64,000 nucleotides of DNA from an uncultured Fidelibacterota bacterium. GTDB lineage: Bacteria; Fidelibacterota; Marinisomatia; Marinisomatales; Marinisomataceae. Both the position numbers and the translations under genes were made by a program. The notes under the pieces were generated by a model, which saw only the letters and a list, made by a program, of their open reading frames with translations, was not told the DNA's origin and ran no database searches. Positions 26,008 through 33,373 of the stretch are shown piece by piece. The stretch covers positions 124,001-188,000 of the forward strand of contig CACBFQ010000001.1 in NCBI GenBank assembly GCA_902538565.1, given 5' to 3'. Position 1 is the first letter of the stretch. Every line of letters begins with the position of its first letter.

Positions 26008-27374
26008 TAATTATTCTTTCTTGAAGCAAAGTATCTGTTTGCTTCTTTTTTTATATTAGGTGCTAAATATAATGCTGAAATCATCGTAGGAAAAGCCATT
26101 AAGGCAAACATTGCGTCTACTATATTAACTGCTAGATCTAGTGATAAAACAGAGCCTAAGACTAATGTTAAAACATAAAATATTCTATAATAAAACTTTG
26201 AATTAGCACCAAATAGATATGATGCACATTTGCAGCCATAATAAGAATATCCAAACATTGTAGATAAAGTAAATGTTGCTACAGAAAAAATAAGAATATA
26301 GTCTCCAGCTAAACCAAGATAATTTGAGAAAGATTTTTGAGTCAAAGACACTCCAGAATATGTTCCCTCTATCCATTCACTTGAAAGCAAAATAACTAAT
26401 CCAGTAATTGTGCAAACTATAATTGTATCAATTAACGGTCCAATCATTGCAACAAGACCAGATTTGATTGGCTGATTATTTTTAGATGCTCCGATAGCCA
26501 TAACCTCTGTTCCCATTCCAGCCTCATTTGAAAATGCAGCTCTTCTAAAACCTTGACTAATAACTATTGCAGTTCCAGCAAAACCGCCAGCAACCGAGCT
26601 TCCATTAAATGCGCTTGTAAAAATATTTGAAAAAATAGCGGGAATTGAAGAAGCATTTGATAAAACAATAAATAAACCGGACAATAAATAAACAATTACC
26701 ATGAATGGTACTATTTTAGATGCAACTTCAGCTATTCTGCTCAAACCGCCGAAAATTACTGAGGATACTAGGATAGCGATGATTATCCCAATCATTAAAT
26801 TTAAATTAAATGATTGTTCAACATTGAATGATTTTACTACATAGTCTGACATAATTTGAGTCAATTGATTAGCTTGAAGTAATGACAAACATCCCACCAA
26901 TCCAGCAATGCTGAACCAATAAGATAGAAATTTAAATTTTTTCCCCATTCCTTGTTCAATAACATACATTGGTCCTCCCTGCAAAACATTATCTGAATCA
27001 TAACCTCTGTACATTATACCTAAGGAGCAGGTAAAGAATTTTGTTGCCATTCCAACAATAGCACTAATCCACATCCAAAATAATGCTCCGGGACCTCCCA
27101 ATGATATCGCTACAGCTACTCCAGCTATGTTTCCAATACCAACAGTGCTTGATAGAGCTGTAGAAAGCGCTTGAAAGTGTGAAATTTGGCCTTCGTCATC
27201 TGGATCATCATGTTTACCAAGTAAAATCTCAAATGCATGTTTAAAATATCTAAATGGAGTTAGCCTAGAATAAATTAGGAAGAAGACTCCTCCTCCAATA
27301 ACTAAATTTGCTACTCCAAAATTTCCCCATAAGAAATTTGATAACTCTGCAAAAAAATTATTAATTGTATCCAT
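26007..27374 (-). CDS. Sodium:alanine symporter (AGCS family)
   Basis: The 455-residue membrane protein has about 10-11 hydrophobic helices and the AGCS signature GGPGALFWMWISAIVGMATKF. Other family motifs are STVGIGNIAGVAVAIS, GGPMYVIEQGMG and RRAAFSNEAGMGTEVMA. It should import alanine or glycine with Na+ through the inner membrane. It heads the run with phosphomannomutase, prenyl synthase and isomerase, with which no functional link is evident. Only 21 bp separate its ATG from the divergent lptF-type ATG. Confidence 0.92.
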   Translation of the reverse strand: MDTINNFFAELSNFLWGNFGVANLVIGGGVFFLIYSRLTPFRYFKHAFEILLGKHDDPDDEGQISHFQALSTALSSTVGIGNIAGVAVAISLGGPGALFWMWISAIVGMATKFFTCSLGIMYRGYDSDNVLQGGPMYVIEQGMGKKFKFLSYWFSIAGLVGCLSLLQANQLTQIMSDYVVKSFNVEQSFNLNLMIGIIIAILVSSVIFGGLSRIAEVASKIVPFMVIVYLLSGLFIVLSNASSIPAIFSNIFTSAFNGSSVAGGFAGTAIVISQGFRRAAFSNEAGMGTEVMAIGASKNNQPIKSGLVAMIGPLIDTIIVCTITGLVILLSSEWIEGTYSGVSLTQKSFSNYLGLAGDYILIFSVATFTLSTMFGYSYYGCKCASYLFGANSKFYYRIFYVLTLVLGSVLSLDLAVNIVDAMFALMAFPTMISALYLAPNIKKEANRYFASRKNN

Positions 27375-27395
27375 GATTAAGTAATTTACAATATA
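27375..27395. other. 21-bp divergent gap, symporter / lptF-type gene
   Basis: Two divergent ATG codons are only 21 bp apart. Neither a -35/-10 pair nor a ribosome site for both genes can fit, so at least one promoter must lie inside the other gene's 5' coding sequence. The plus side reads TTTACAATATAATG with no Shine-Dalgarno. Confidence 0.5.
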
Positions 27396-28490
27396 ATGAA
27401 AAAAATTGACTTATATATTCTCAGAGAATTTTTAACAACTTTTATTATAGTTTCTATCTTCTTTACTTTGATTTCATTGATTGTGGATGTCTTTGAAAAT
27501 TTAAACCGTTTTATTGATAACGGAGTCTCAGCAAATATCTTAATCGAATATTATAAGGCATCGCTTCCATCGATGATCAGCGTAACTATTCCTGTATCAT
27601 GTCTTGTTTCTTCTGTATTTACATATGGAATGATGATACAGAGAAAAGAATGGCTAGTATTTAAGTCGTCAGGACTAAGTCTGTACAGACTTTCTTCGCC
27701 AGTACTATTGCTTGGATTACTATTAAGCGTTGGATCTTTTTATTTCGATAATTCGATAGTAATAGATAATAACAAGACTAAGAATGAAATAAAAAGTACA
27801 TATATGTCAAAAAATAAAAGTAAAGCAAAAAATAAAAGTGTATTTGAAAATGTTTATTTTCAAAAGAACCAAAAAGACTTAGTAGCATTAGAGAGGTTTA
27901 ATAGTAATAACAATGTCGCTGTAAATTTGAATTTTCTTGAAGTAGAAGATGGAATGCTTTTAAAAAGAATTGATTCAAAAAAAGCAATTTGGAATGTTGA
28001 ATTAAATCAATGGAATCTAAAAGATTTTTCAGTAAGAGATTTCGATAAAGATGGTTTAGAAAAAAATGTAATTATTTCAAAAAATGACTCATTAATTACT
28101 TTAAATTTTTCACCAAGCGATATAATAAATACAGCAAGCTCTTCAGAAGAAGTATCATATTCAGAATTAAAAAATCAAATACAATCTTTGAAGGATAATG
28201 GCGTAAATACTCTCAAATGGGAAGTTGACCTAAATTACAAAATTGCATATTCCTTTATTTCAATTATTGTAATATTTTGCGGAATTCCTCTTTCGGTTTA
28301 TCGCTCAAATACTACTTTAGCTTTTGGCGGAGGATTAAGCTTGGCTACAATTTTTTCATATGTAATTCTTTTAAAATTTGGTCAATCTTTAGCTTATGGA
28401 GGTGTCCTTTCACCATTTTTTGGAGCTTGGATGTCTAACTTTGTATTTATTAGTATAGGAATTTATCTTATGCTTAACGCTAGAAAATAA
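27396..28490 (+). CDS. LptF/LptG (YjgP/YjgQ) family LPS-export permease
   Basis: The 364-residue protein has the family layout: N-terminal helices (DLYILREFLTTFIIVSIFF), a cluster of helices with SVTIPVSCLVSSVFTYGMM and EWLVFKSSGLSLYRL, a large periplasmic beta-jellyroll domain (about 130-260), and three C-terminal helices (FSYVILLKFGQSL). With LptB and LptC such permeases extract lipopolysaccharide from the inner membrane. Only one family member is present here, so it could be LptF or LptG. It points to an LPS-bearing outer membrane. It converges on greA with 2 bp between the stops. Confidence 0.88.
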   Translation: MKKIDLYILREFLTTFIIVSIFFTLISLIVDVFENLNRFIDNGVSANILIEYYKASLPSMISVTIPVSCLVSSVFTYGMMIQRKEWLVFKSSGLSLYRLSSPVLLLGLLLSVGSFYFDNSIVIDNNKTKNEIKSTYMSKNKSKAKNKSVFENVYFQKNQKDLVALERFNSNNNVAVNLNFLEVEDGMLLKRIDSKKAIWNVELNQWNLKDFSVRDFDKDGLEKNVIISKNDSLITLNFSPSDIINTASSSEEVSYSELKNQIQSLKDNGVNTLKWEVDLNYKIAYSFISIIVIFCGIPLSVYRSNTTLAFGGGLSLATIFSYVILLKFGQSLAYGGVLSPFFGAWMSNFVFISIGIYLMLNARK

Positions 28491-28492
28491 AA

Positions 28493-28975
28493 TTATTTTT
28501 TTGATTCAATTTTATCAATTGAAGTAACGGTAAACTTTACGTCTTCCCCTCTGATTTCAAGTGTAAAGTCTTCTCCAACTTTTTTACCAGCAACTGACCT
28601 TCCAAAAGGAGAATGATACGTAACAATAAATGGATACAAGTCTAACTCCTCTTCAATTGGACCTAAAATATAGTAATCTTCTGGCTTATCTTTACCTTCC
28701 TCATGAATAGAAACTTTATTCCCGAATCCAGCTTGATCATTATTAATATCGCTATGTTCAATTATTCTAAAAGGAGCATGAGATTGCATGAGTTGAATTT
28801 TATAAACTATTAAGCTTTGTTTTTCTCTGGCTGCATGGTATTCAGCATTTTCTTTTAAATCTCCATGATCAGCTGCTTCACTAATTTTTTCAGAAGTTTC
28901 TCTTTTAAGCTTTTCAAGTGACTTAATTTCTTCCTCTAAGGCGATATGTGTTTCTCTTAAGATTAAAGTTGCCAT
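28493..28975 (-). CDS. greA: GreA/GreB transcript cleavage factor
   Basis: The 160-residue protein has an N-terminal coiled coil (about residues 5-75) with the tip motif DHGDLKENAEYHAAREKQ, which inserts into the RNA polymerase secondary channel, and a C-terminal FKBP-like domain with SPFGRSVAGKKVGE. It stimulates cleavage of backtracked RNA. An AAGGAAC ribosome site lies 6 nt upstream of the ATG. The 84 bp region before it contains a palindrome and a -10-like TATACT, suggesting its own promoter after pckA. GreA rather than GreB is chosen from ENAEYHAA. Confidence 0.94.
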   Translation of the reverse strand: MATLILRETHIALEEEIKSLEKLKRETSEKISEAADHGDLKENAEYHAAREKQSLIVYKIQLMQSHAPFRIIEHSDINNDQAGFGNKVSIHEEGKDKPEDYYILGPIEEELDLYPFIVTYHSPFGRSVAGKKVGEDFTLEIRGEDVKFTVTSIDKIESKK

Positions 28976-29007
28976 TTTAGTTCCTTTTTTAAAATAAAAA
29001 CCAATTT

Positions 29008-29039
29008 ACATTTGTAAAATGTACATTTCAAATAGTATA
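29008..29039 (-). promoter_or_regulatory. Candidate greA promoter with overlapping AAATGT/ACATTT inverted repeats
   Basis: On the plus strand ACATTT-GTA-AAATGT is directly followed by ACATTT, so the last two half-sites form a perfect 12-bp palindrome AAATGTACATTT (29017-29028). On the minus strand a -10-like TATACT (29039-29034) lies just upstream, which would put the repeats over the transcription start. No good -35 is visible. It may be an operator, a weak mRNA hairpin, or chance in AT-rich sequence. Confidence 0.35.
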
Positions 29040-29059
29040 GTTTAATTTGATTTAAGCAT

Positions 29060-30634
29060 TTAAATCAGTTTAGGACCGGCTGCTAGAATATCTGAATCTT
29101 GAATTTTAAATTTTTCAAAATTGTTATTGAAAAGTCTTGTAAGCATATTACCAGTTGAAAAATATTCTTCAATATTATCCCAACTATGATGAGGTACCAA
29201 AAATTCATTTTCTAGACCATCAACGTTTAGTGGTATTTCTAAGTTGAAAAACTTATCAAATACTGATTTACTAAAGTCTAAGCTACCATCAGTAATTAAA
29301 TTGATAATATGCTTTGTTAGTTTTAAATCTATTCTTGAAGATCCGCTTATTGCACTTGACCCTGACCATCCAGTATTGACTAAATAAACTGAAGAATCGT
29401 AATCATTTAGTTTTTGCTCCAATAGTTCAGCATACCTTAAAGGATGCAATGTTAAAAAGGGTCCTCCGTAACATGGAGAAAACGCAGCAACTGGCTCTGT
29501 AATACCTATCTCGGTTCCAGCCATTTTAGCTGTATATCCGCTTATGAAGTGATACATAGCTTGTTTTTTTGTCATCCTAGCTAATGGTGGCATTATACCA
29601 TATGCATCACAAGTAAGAAATATAATTGAATTTGGATGAGGACCAGCACTTTTTAAGCCTTTAGAGCCTAAAGAATTCTCTACAAAATTAATTGGGTAGC
29701 AAATTCTAGAATTTTCACTCTTAGCATTATCATCAAAATCAACTTGTTTAGTTTCTAAATCATAAACAACATTTTCTAAAAGAGTTCCGTGCTTAATTGT
29801 ATTATAAATTTCTGGCTCTTTATCTTTATCAAGATTAATAGCCTTTGCATAACATCCACCTTCAAAATTAAATATCCCATTATCTGACCATCCGTGTTCA
29901 TCATCTCCAATTAAAGGGCGATTTGCATTGGTACTAAGCGTTGTTTTTCCTGTACCTGAAAGACCGAAAAAGACGGTTGTCTGATCTTGAGCAGCAGATA
30001 CGTTTGCAGAGCAATGCATAGATAGAACATTTTTCAATGGTAAGTAATAATGCATCATTGAAAAAATTCCTTTTTTCATTTCTCCAGCATATTCTGTACC
30101 ACCAATAATTGCAATCTTTTTCTTAATATTAAAAACAATGAAATTTTCTGAATTAAGTCCGTAATCTTTCCAATTTTCTTCTTTTACATCATAGGCATTA
30201 ATAATTGTAAAATCAGGATTAAAATCATTCAATTCTTCCTTTGTTGGACGTATAAACATATTATTTACAAATAGTGATTGCCAGGCTTTCTTAGTTATCA
30301 TTCTAACATTTAATGAATTGTCTGCATCATCTCCAGCAAATCCATCGAAAACATAATAACTTGATGGTAAATTTTCATAAGTTTCTAAAACTTTATTTAG
30401 AAGATAGTCAAAATTTTCTTCAGATAGCTTTTGATTAACTTCTCCCCACCAGATTTTTTCAGTTGAAGAGTCTTCATCAACAATAAACTTATCATTAGGA
30501 ATTCTTCCTGAAAACTCACCAGTATCCACCATTAAAGCACCATTAAGACCAATTACGCCTTCATTATTATTAACAGCATTATTGATTAAATCATCAACAT
30601 TTGAATTTCTTTTGAAATTTTGGTTTTTAATCAT
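29060..30634 (-). CDS. pckA: Phosphoenolpyruvate carboxykinase (ATP)
   Basis: The 524-residue enzyme matches ATP-type PEPCK: TGEFSGRIPNDKFIVDE, MHCSANVSAAQDQTTVFFG followed by the P-loop GLSGTGKTTLS, the metal/oxaloacetate motif IGDDEHGWSDNGIFNFEGGCYAK, and the adenine-binding SRICYPI region. It makes PEP from oxaloacetate, linking the TCA cycle to gluconeogenesis. The ATG overlaps the recombinase stop (ATGA). Together with aconitase, SucCD and several amino-acid symporters it fits growth on amino acids or organic acids. Confidence 0.97.
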   Translation of the reverse strand: MIKNQNFKRNSNVDDLINNAVNNNEGVIGLNGALMVDTGEFSGRIPNDKFIVDEDSSTEKIWWGEVNQKLSEENFDYLLNKVLETYENLPSSYYVFDGFAGDDADNSLNVRMITKKAWQSLFVNNMFIRPTKEELNDFNPDFTIINAYDVKEENWKDYGLNSENFIVFNIKKKIAIIGGTEYAGEMKKGIFSMMHYYLPLKNVLSMHCSANVSAAQDQTTVFFGLSGTGKTTLSTNANRPLIGDDEHGWSDNGIFNFEGGCYAKAINLDKDKEPEIYNTIKHGTLLENVVYDLETKQVDFDDNAKSENSRICYPINFVENSLGSKGLKSAGPHPNSIIFLTCDAYGIMPPLARMTKKQAMYHFISGYTAKMAGTEIGITEPVAAFSPCYGGPFLTLHPLRYAELLEQKLNDYDSSVYLVNTGWSGSSAISGSSRIDLKLTKHIINLITDGSLDFSKSVFDKFFNLEIPLNVDGLENEFLVPHHSWDNIEEYFSTGNMLTRLFNNNFEKFKIQDSDILAAGPKLI

Positions 30635-31545
30635 TTCTTACCTCTTGGGTGAGCTTTGTCGATAGTATCTTGAAGTTTTTCAAGACTAACATGTGTATAA
30701 ATTTGTGTTGATGATAGCTTTGAATGCCCAAGTAATGACTGAATTGCGCTTATACCAACTCCCTTATTAAGTAAATGAGTTGCAAACGAATGCCTCAAAG
30801 TATGAGGGCCAAATGCGCTCAATGATAATCCTTTTAAGTTGCTTGCCACTATGTATTGAATATTGTTTCTTGTTAAAGATTTATTATCTTTATCGACGAA
30901 CAAGTTATTATCTATGATTGATTTTGACAAAGGATATTTTCCAATTTTATCTAAATATTTAACTATCAATTTTTTAGTAAAATCATCAAAATTAGAAAAT
31001 CTTTCTTTCCCTCCTTTACCCAGTACTTTTACTGAATTATTATCTAAATCAATATCTTTGAGATTTAAGCTAGTCATTTCTTCAAGTCTTAGTCCTGATG
31101 TGAAAAAAAGCATTATTATAGCCTTATCTCTAATTTTTAAAAAATTATCTTTTTTAGATTTATCAATTTTATTTAAAACATCATGAATTTTTTCTTGTGA
31201 TAAAAATGATGGTATAGATTTTTTGAATTTTGGTGAAGGATATGTTTGAATACTATTTAATACTATATCGCTTATTAAGCTTTGCGAAAATAAATATTTA
31301 TAAAATGTACGTAAAGAAGATAATATTCTTGAAAAAGATCTAGGTCCTATAGTTGCACTTAAATCAGAATGAAAATCAAAAATATTTTCTTTGGATAATT
31401 TCTTATAATTGATGGAAAATTCAGTGATATATACTTCAAATTTTGAAATATCCCTATCATAATTTTCAATGGTTCTTTCAGAGTACCCTTTATCAAATTT
31501 GAGAAAATCTAAAAACTCTTTTTTGACTATATCAAATTTCTTCAT
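30631..31545 (-). CDS. XerC/XerD-type tyrosine recombinase
   Basis: The 304-residue protein has the SAM-like N-terminal domain (FLDFLKFDKGYSERTIENYDRDISKF) and the catalytic domain with R in TSGLRLEEM, K in LGKGGKERF, HxxR in HTLRHSFATHLL, H in LGHSKLSST and the nucleophile Y in YTHVSLEKL. Length and spacing are those of the chromosomal dimer resolution enzymes XerC/D, which act at dif next to FtsK. It is embedded in a coupled housekeeping run (14 bp overlap with rluD, 4 bp with pckA), so a mobile-element integrase is unlikely. XerC versus XerD cannot be decided; no dif site was recognised. Confidence 0.9.
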   Translation of the reverse strand: MKKFDIVKKEFLDFLKFDKGYSERTIENYDRDISKFEVYITEFSINYKKLSKENIFDFHSDLSATIGPRSFSRILSSLRTFYKYLFSQSLISDIVLNSIQTYPSPKFKKSIPSFLSQEKIHDVLNKIDKSKKDNFLKIRDKAIIMLFFTSGLRLEEMTSLNLKDIDLDNNSVKVLGKGGKERFSNFDDFTKKLIVKYLDKIGKYPLSKSIIDNNLFVDKDNKSLTRNNIQYIVASNLKGLSLSAFGPHTLRHSFATHLLNKGVGISAIQSLLGHSKLSSTQIYTHVSLEKLQDTIDKAHPRGKK

Positions 31546-32500
31546 TTTTAATCATTTCGAATAGGTTACTAAATTCTTTAGATGGTTGAGCTTTAAAAAG
31601 TATTTTTTTTTCTTTCCTTGGGTGTAAAAAAGATATACTTGAAGCATGAAGATAATGTCCATTTTGAATACTAATATTATTATTTATTTTTTTTCTTACC
31701 TCCGGGAGATATTCATTTAATTTTTTCCAACCTCCGCCGTAAAGTTCATCTCCTATTATTGGATAACCTTTTTCACTGCAGTGAATTCTTATCTGATGCG
31801 TTCTTCCAGTTTTAGGAAAAAAATTAATTGCTGAAAAGTATTTACCCTTATTAATTAACTTAAATTTTGATGTAGCTACCCTTCCTTCCATTGAAGATTT
31901 ATATTTTAAAGGATTCTTTTTGCTTCGCGATAACTTATTTTCAATAATACCTTTATCATCTACCCATTCACCCCACGTTAAGGCAATATACTCTTTTTGT
32001 ATTGTTCTATTTTTAAACTGATCAGCTATTTTCCAATGAGCATATTCATTAAAAGGTATTATCATTACTCCAGTTGTATCTTTATCAAGCCTGTGTACAA
32101 TTCCTGGCCTTAATGGGTCAGGATGACTTGATAACTTATCTTCAAATTGATTTAATAGAATATTGACTAATGTCTGATCTTTATTATTTGAAGCTGGATG
32201 TGAAATGACTCCAAATGGTTTATTGATAATAGCAAAATCATCATCCTCGAAGATAACTTCTAATGGACAATCCCATTTTTTAAGTTCAGGTACTTCAAGA
32301 GACTCAAATTTAGATGTATCAACTTTTATGATATCCCCATAAGAAAGTTTGAGGTTTTTTTTAACAGTTTTATCGTTAACAGTGATACTCCCCTCAGAAA
32401 TAAGTTTTTGAATTTTACTTCTTGAAAATTGAATTAATCTTGAAGATAAAAAAGTATCTAAACGAATTAATTCATCTGATGATGAAACAGATATTGTCAT
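31532..32500 (-). CDS. rluD: RluD-family 23S rRNA pseudouridine synthase
   Basis: The 322-residue protein has an N-terminal S4 RNA-binding domain (RLDTFLSSRLIQFSRSKIQKLI, about residues 9-75) and the RluA/RluD catalytic domain with the aspartate in HRLDKDTTGVMII, KEYIALTWGE and GRTHQIRIHCSEKGYPIIGD. It converts uridines in helix 69 (RluD) of 23S rRNA to pseudouridine. The location directly after lspA (4 bp) is the widespread lspA-rluD arrangement, which favours RluD over RluC. Confidence 0.93.
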   Translation of the reverse strand: MTISVSSSDELIRLDTFLSSRLIQFSRSKIQKLISEGSITVNDKTVKKNLKLSYGDIIKVDTSKFESLEVPELKKWDCPLEVIFEDDDFAIINKPFGVISHPASNNKDQTLVNILLNQFEDKLSSHPDPLRPGIVHRLDKDTTGVMIIPFNEYAHWKIADQFKNRTIQKEYIALTWGEWVDDKGIIENKLSRSKKNPLKYKSSMEGRVATSKFKLINKGKYFSAINFFPKTGRTHQIRIHCSEKGYPIIGDELYGGGWKKLNEYLPEVRKKINNNISIQNGHYLHASSISFLHPRKEKKILFKAQPSKEFSNLFEMIKNEEI

Positions 32501-32504
32501 AATA

Positions 32505-32951
32505 TTATTTATTTACAAGTATAGAACTATACAATAAAAATATCAATCCTATTGTGACTGAGGAATCAGCAACATTAAATACATACCAATGCATGCCATT
32601 TAGGTGAAAATCAATAAAATCAATAACATATCCTCTGAAAATTCTATCAATGATATTTCCAATAGCACCTGCAATAATCAAATAAAGGGCGATTTGAGAA
32701 TACTTATCTTGAAAATCATCATTATTTAATAAGTAAATAAGATAGATTGTTATAATAATTGGCAAAATGATAAATAGTAATTCTGCTCCCTCAAAATAAA
32801 TCCCAAAAGCAATACCTTCATTACGGATATAAGTAAAATTGAGTAAATAAGGTATTACAGAAAAAGAATCGTAGAGATTCATTGTATTATGAACAACAAA
32901 TTTTGAAAGTTGATCTATGACAACAATCAAAACTGATAAATATTTCATCAT
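32505..32951 (-). CDS. lspA: Lipoprotein signal peptidase
   Basis: The 148-residue inner-membrane aspartyl protease has four hydrophobic helices and the LspA motifs IRNEGIAFGIY, GNIIDRIFRGYVIDFIDF with the first catalytic aspartate region, and WYVFNVADSSVTIG with the second. It cleaves signal peptides of diacylated prolipoproteins, such as the lipobox proteins encoded at 46.6, 56.5 and 57.1 kb. The start (ATGATG; first chosen) overlaps the dksA-like stop by 4 bp. The ileS-dksA-lspA-rluD order is conserved in many Gram-negative bacteria. Confidence 0.95.
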   Translation of the reverse strand: MMKYLSVLIVVIDQLSKFVVHNTMNLYDSFSVIPYLLNFTYIRNEGIAFGIYFEGAELLFIILPIIITIYLIYLLNNDDFQDKYSQIALYLIIAGAIGNIIDRIFRGYVIDFIDFHLNGMHWYVFNVADSSVTIGLIFLLYSSILVNK

Positions 32952-33364
32952 ATAAGATTTAATTTTTTCTTTTCTTTACAGAAAACACCTTTAGTGGCGT
33001 TTGGAACTTCCATAAGTCTCTCTTTTGAGATTAAAGGACAATCTGGACTTTCACACTTCTCAGGAGTTTTAGTTGAAATTTCACATATTCCATATGTACC
33101 ATCTTTAATTCTTTGAAGTGCTTTTTGTAGATTGACTAAATAGTCTGATTCACGAGACATTAAAAGAAAATTCTTTTCAACTTCATGAGCTTCAGTACCT
33201 TCATTAAAGTCTTCAGATCTTTCTTGAATAAAAACAGAATTTGTTGGTTTTGTAGTAGATCTTACACCCTCAATACTCTGATTAACCTCAGCCATTTTTG
33301 CTAAAATGTTAGCTTCAAATTTTTTTAATTCTACTTTAGTATATTTTGTTTTCTGTTTAGCCAA
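32948..33364 (-). CDS. DksA/TraR-type zinc-finger transcription factor
   Basis: The 138-residue protein has a basic N-terminus, a coiled coil (about residues 10-95) and a C-terminal DksA/TraR-like finger: DGTYGICEISTKTPEKCES then PDCPLISKERLMEVPNATKG. Four cysteines follow a C-x9-C-x4-C-x19-C pattern rather than the canonical CxxC-x17-CxxC, owing to an insertion after GIC. DksA proteins bind the RNA polymerase secondary channel and modulate ppGpp-responsive promoters. The initiator is TTG at 33364 (MAKQKTKYTK), since no ATG is available. It sits between ileS (9 bp) and lspA (4 bp overlap). Confidence 0.88.
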   Translation of the reverse strand: MAKQKTKYTKVELKKFEANILAKMAEVNQSIEGVRSTTKPTNSVFIQERSEDFNEGTEAHEVEKNFLLMSRESDYLVNLQKALQRIKDGTYGICEISTKTPEKCESPDCPLISKERLMEVPNATKGVFCKEKKKLNLI

Positions 33365-33373
33365 TTTTTTCTC

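Noticed and set aside
30631-31545. Tyrosine recombinase as evidence of a mobile element
   Set aside because: XerC/D length and motifs, tight coupling to rluD and pckA, and no flanking repeats or cargo were seen.
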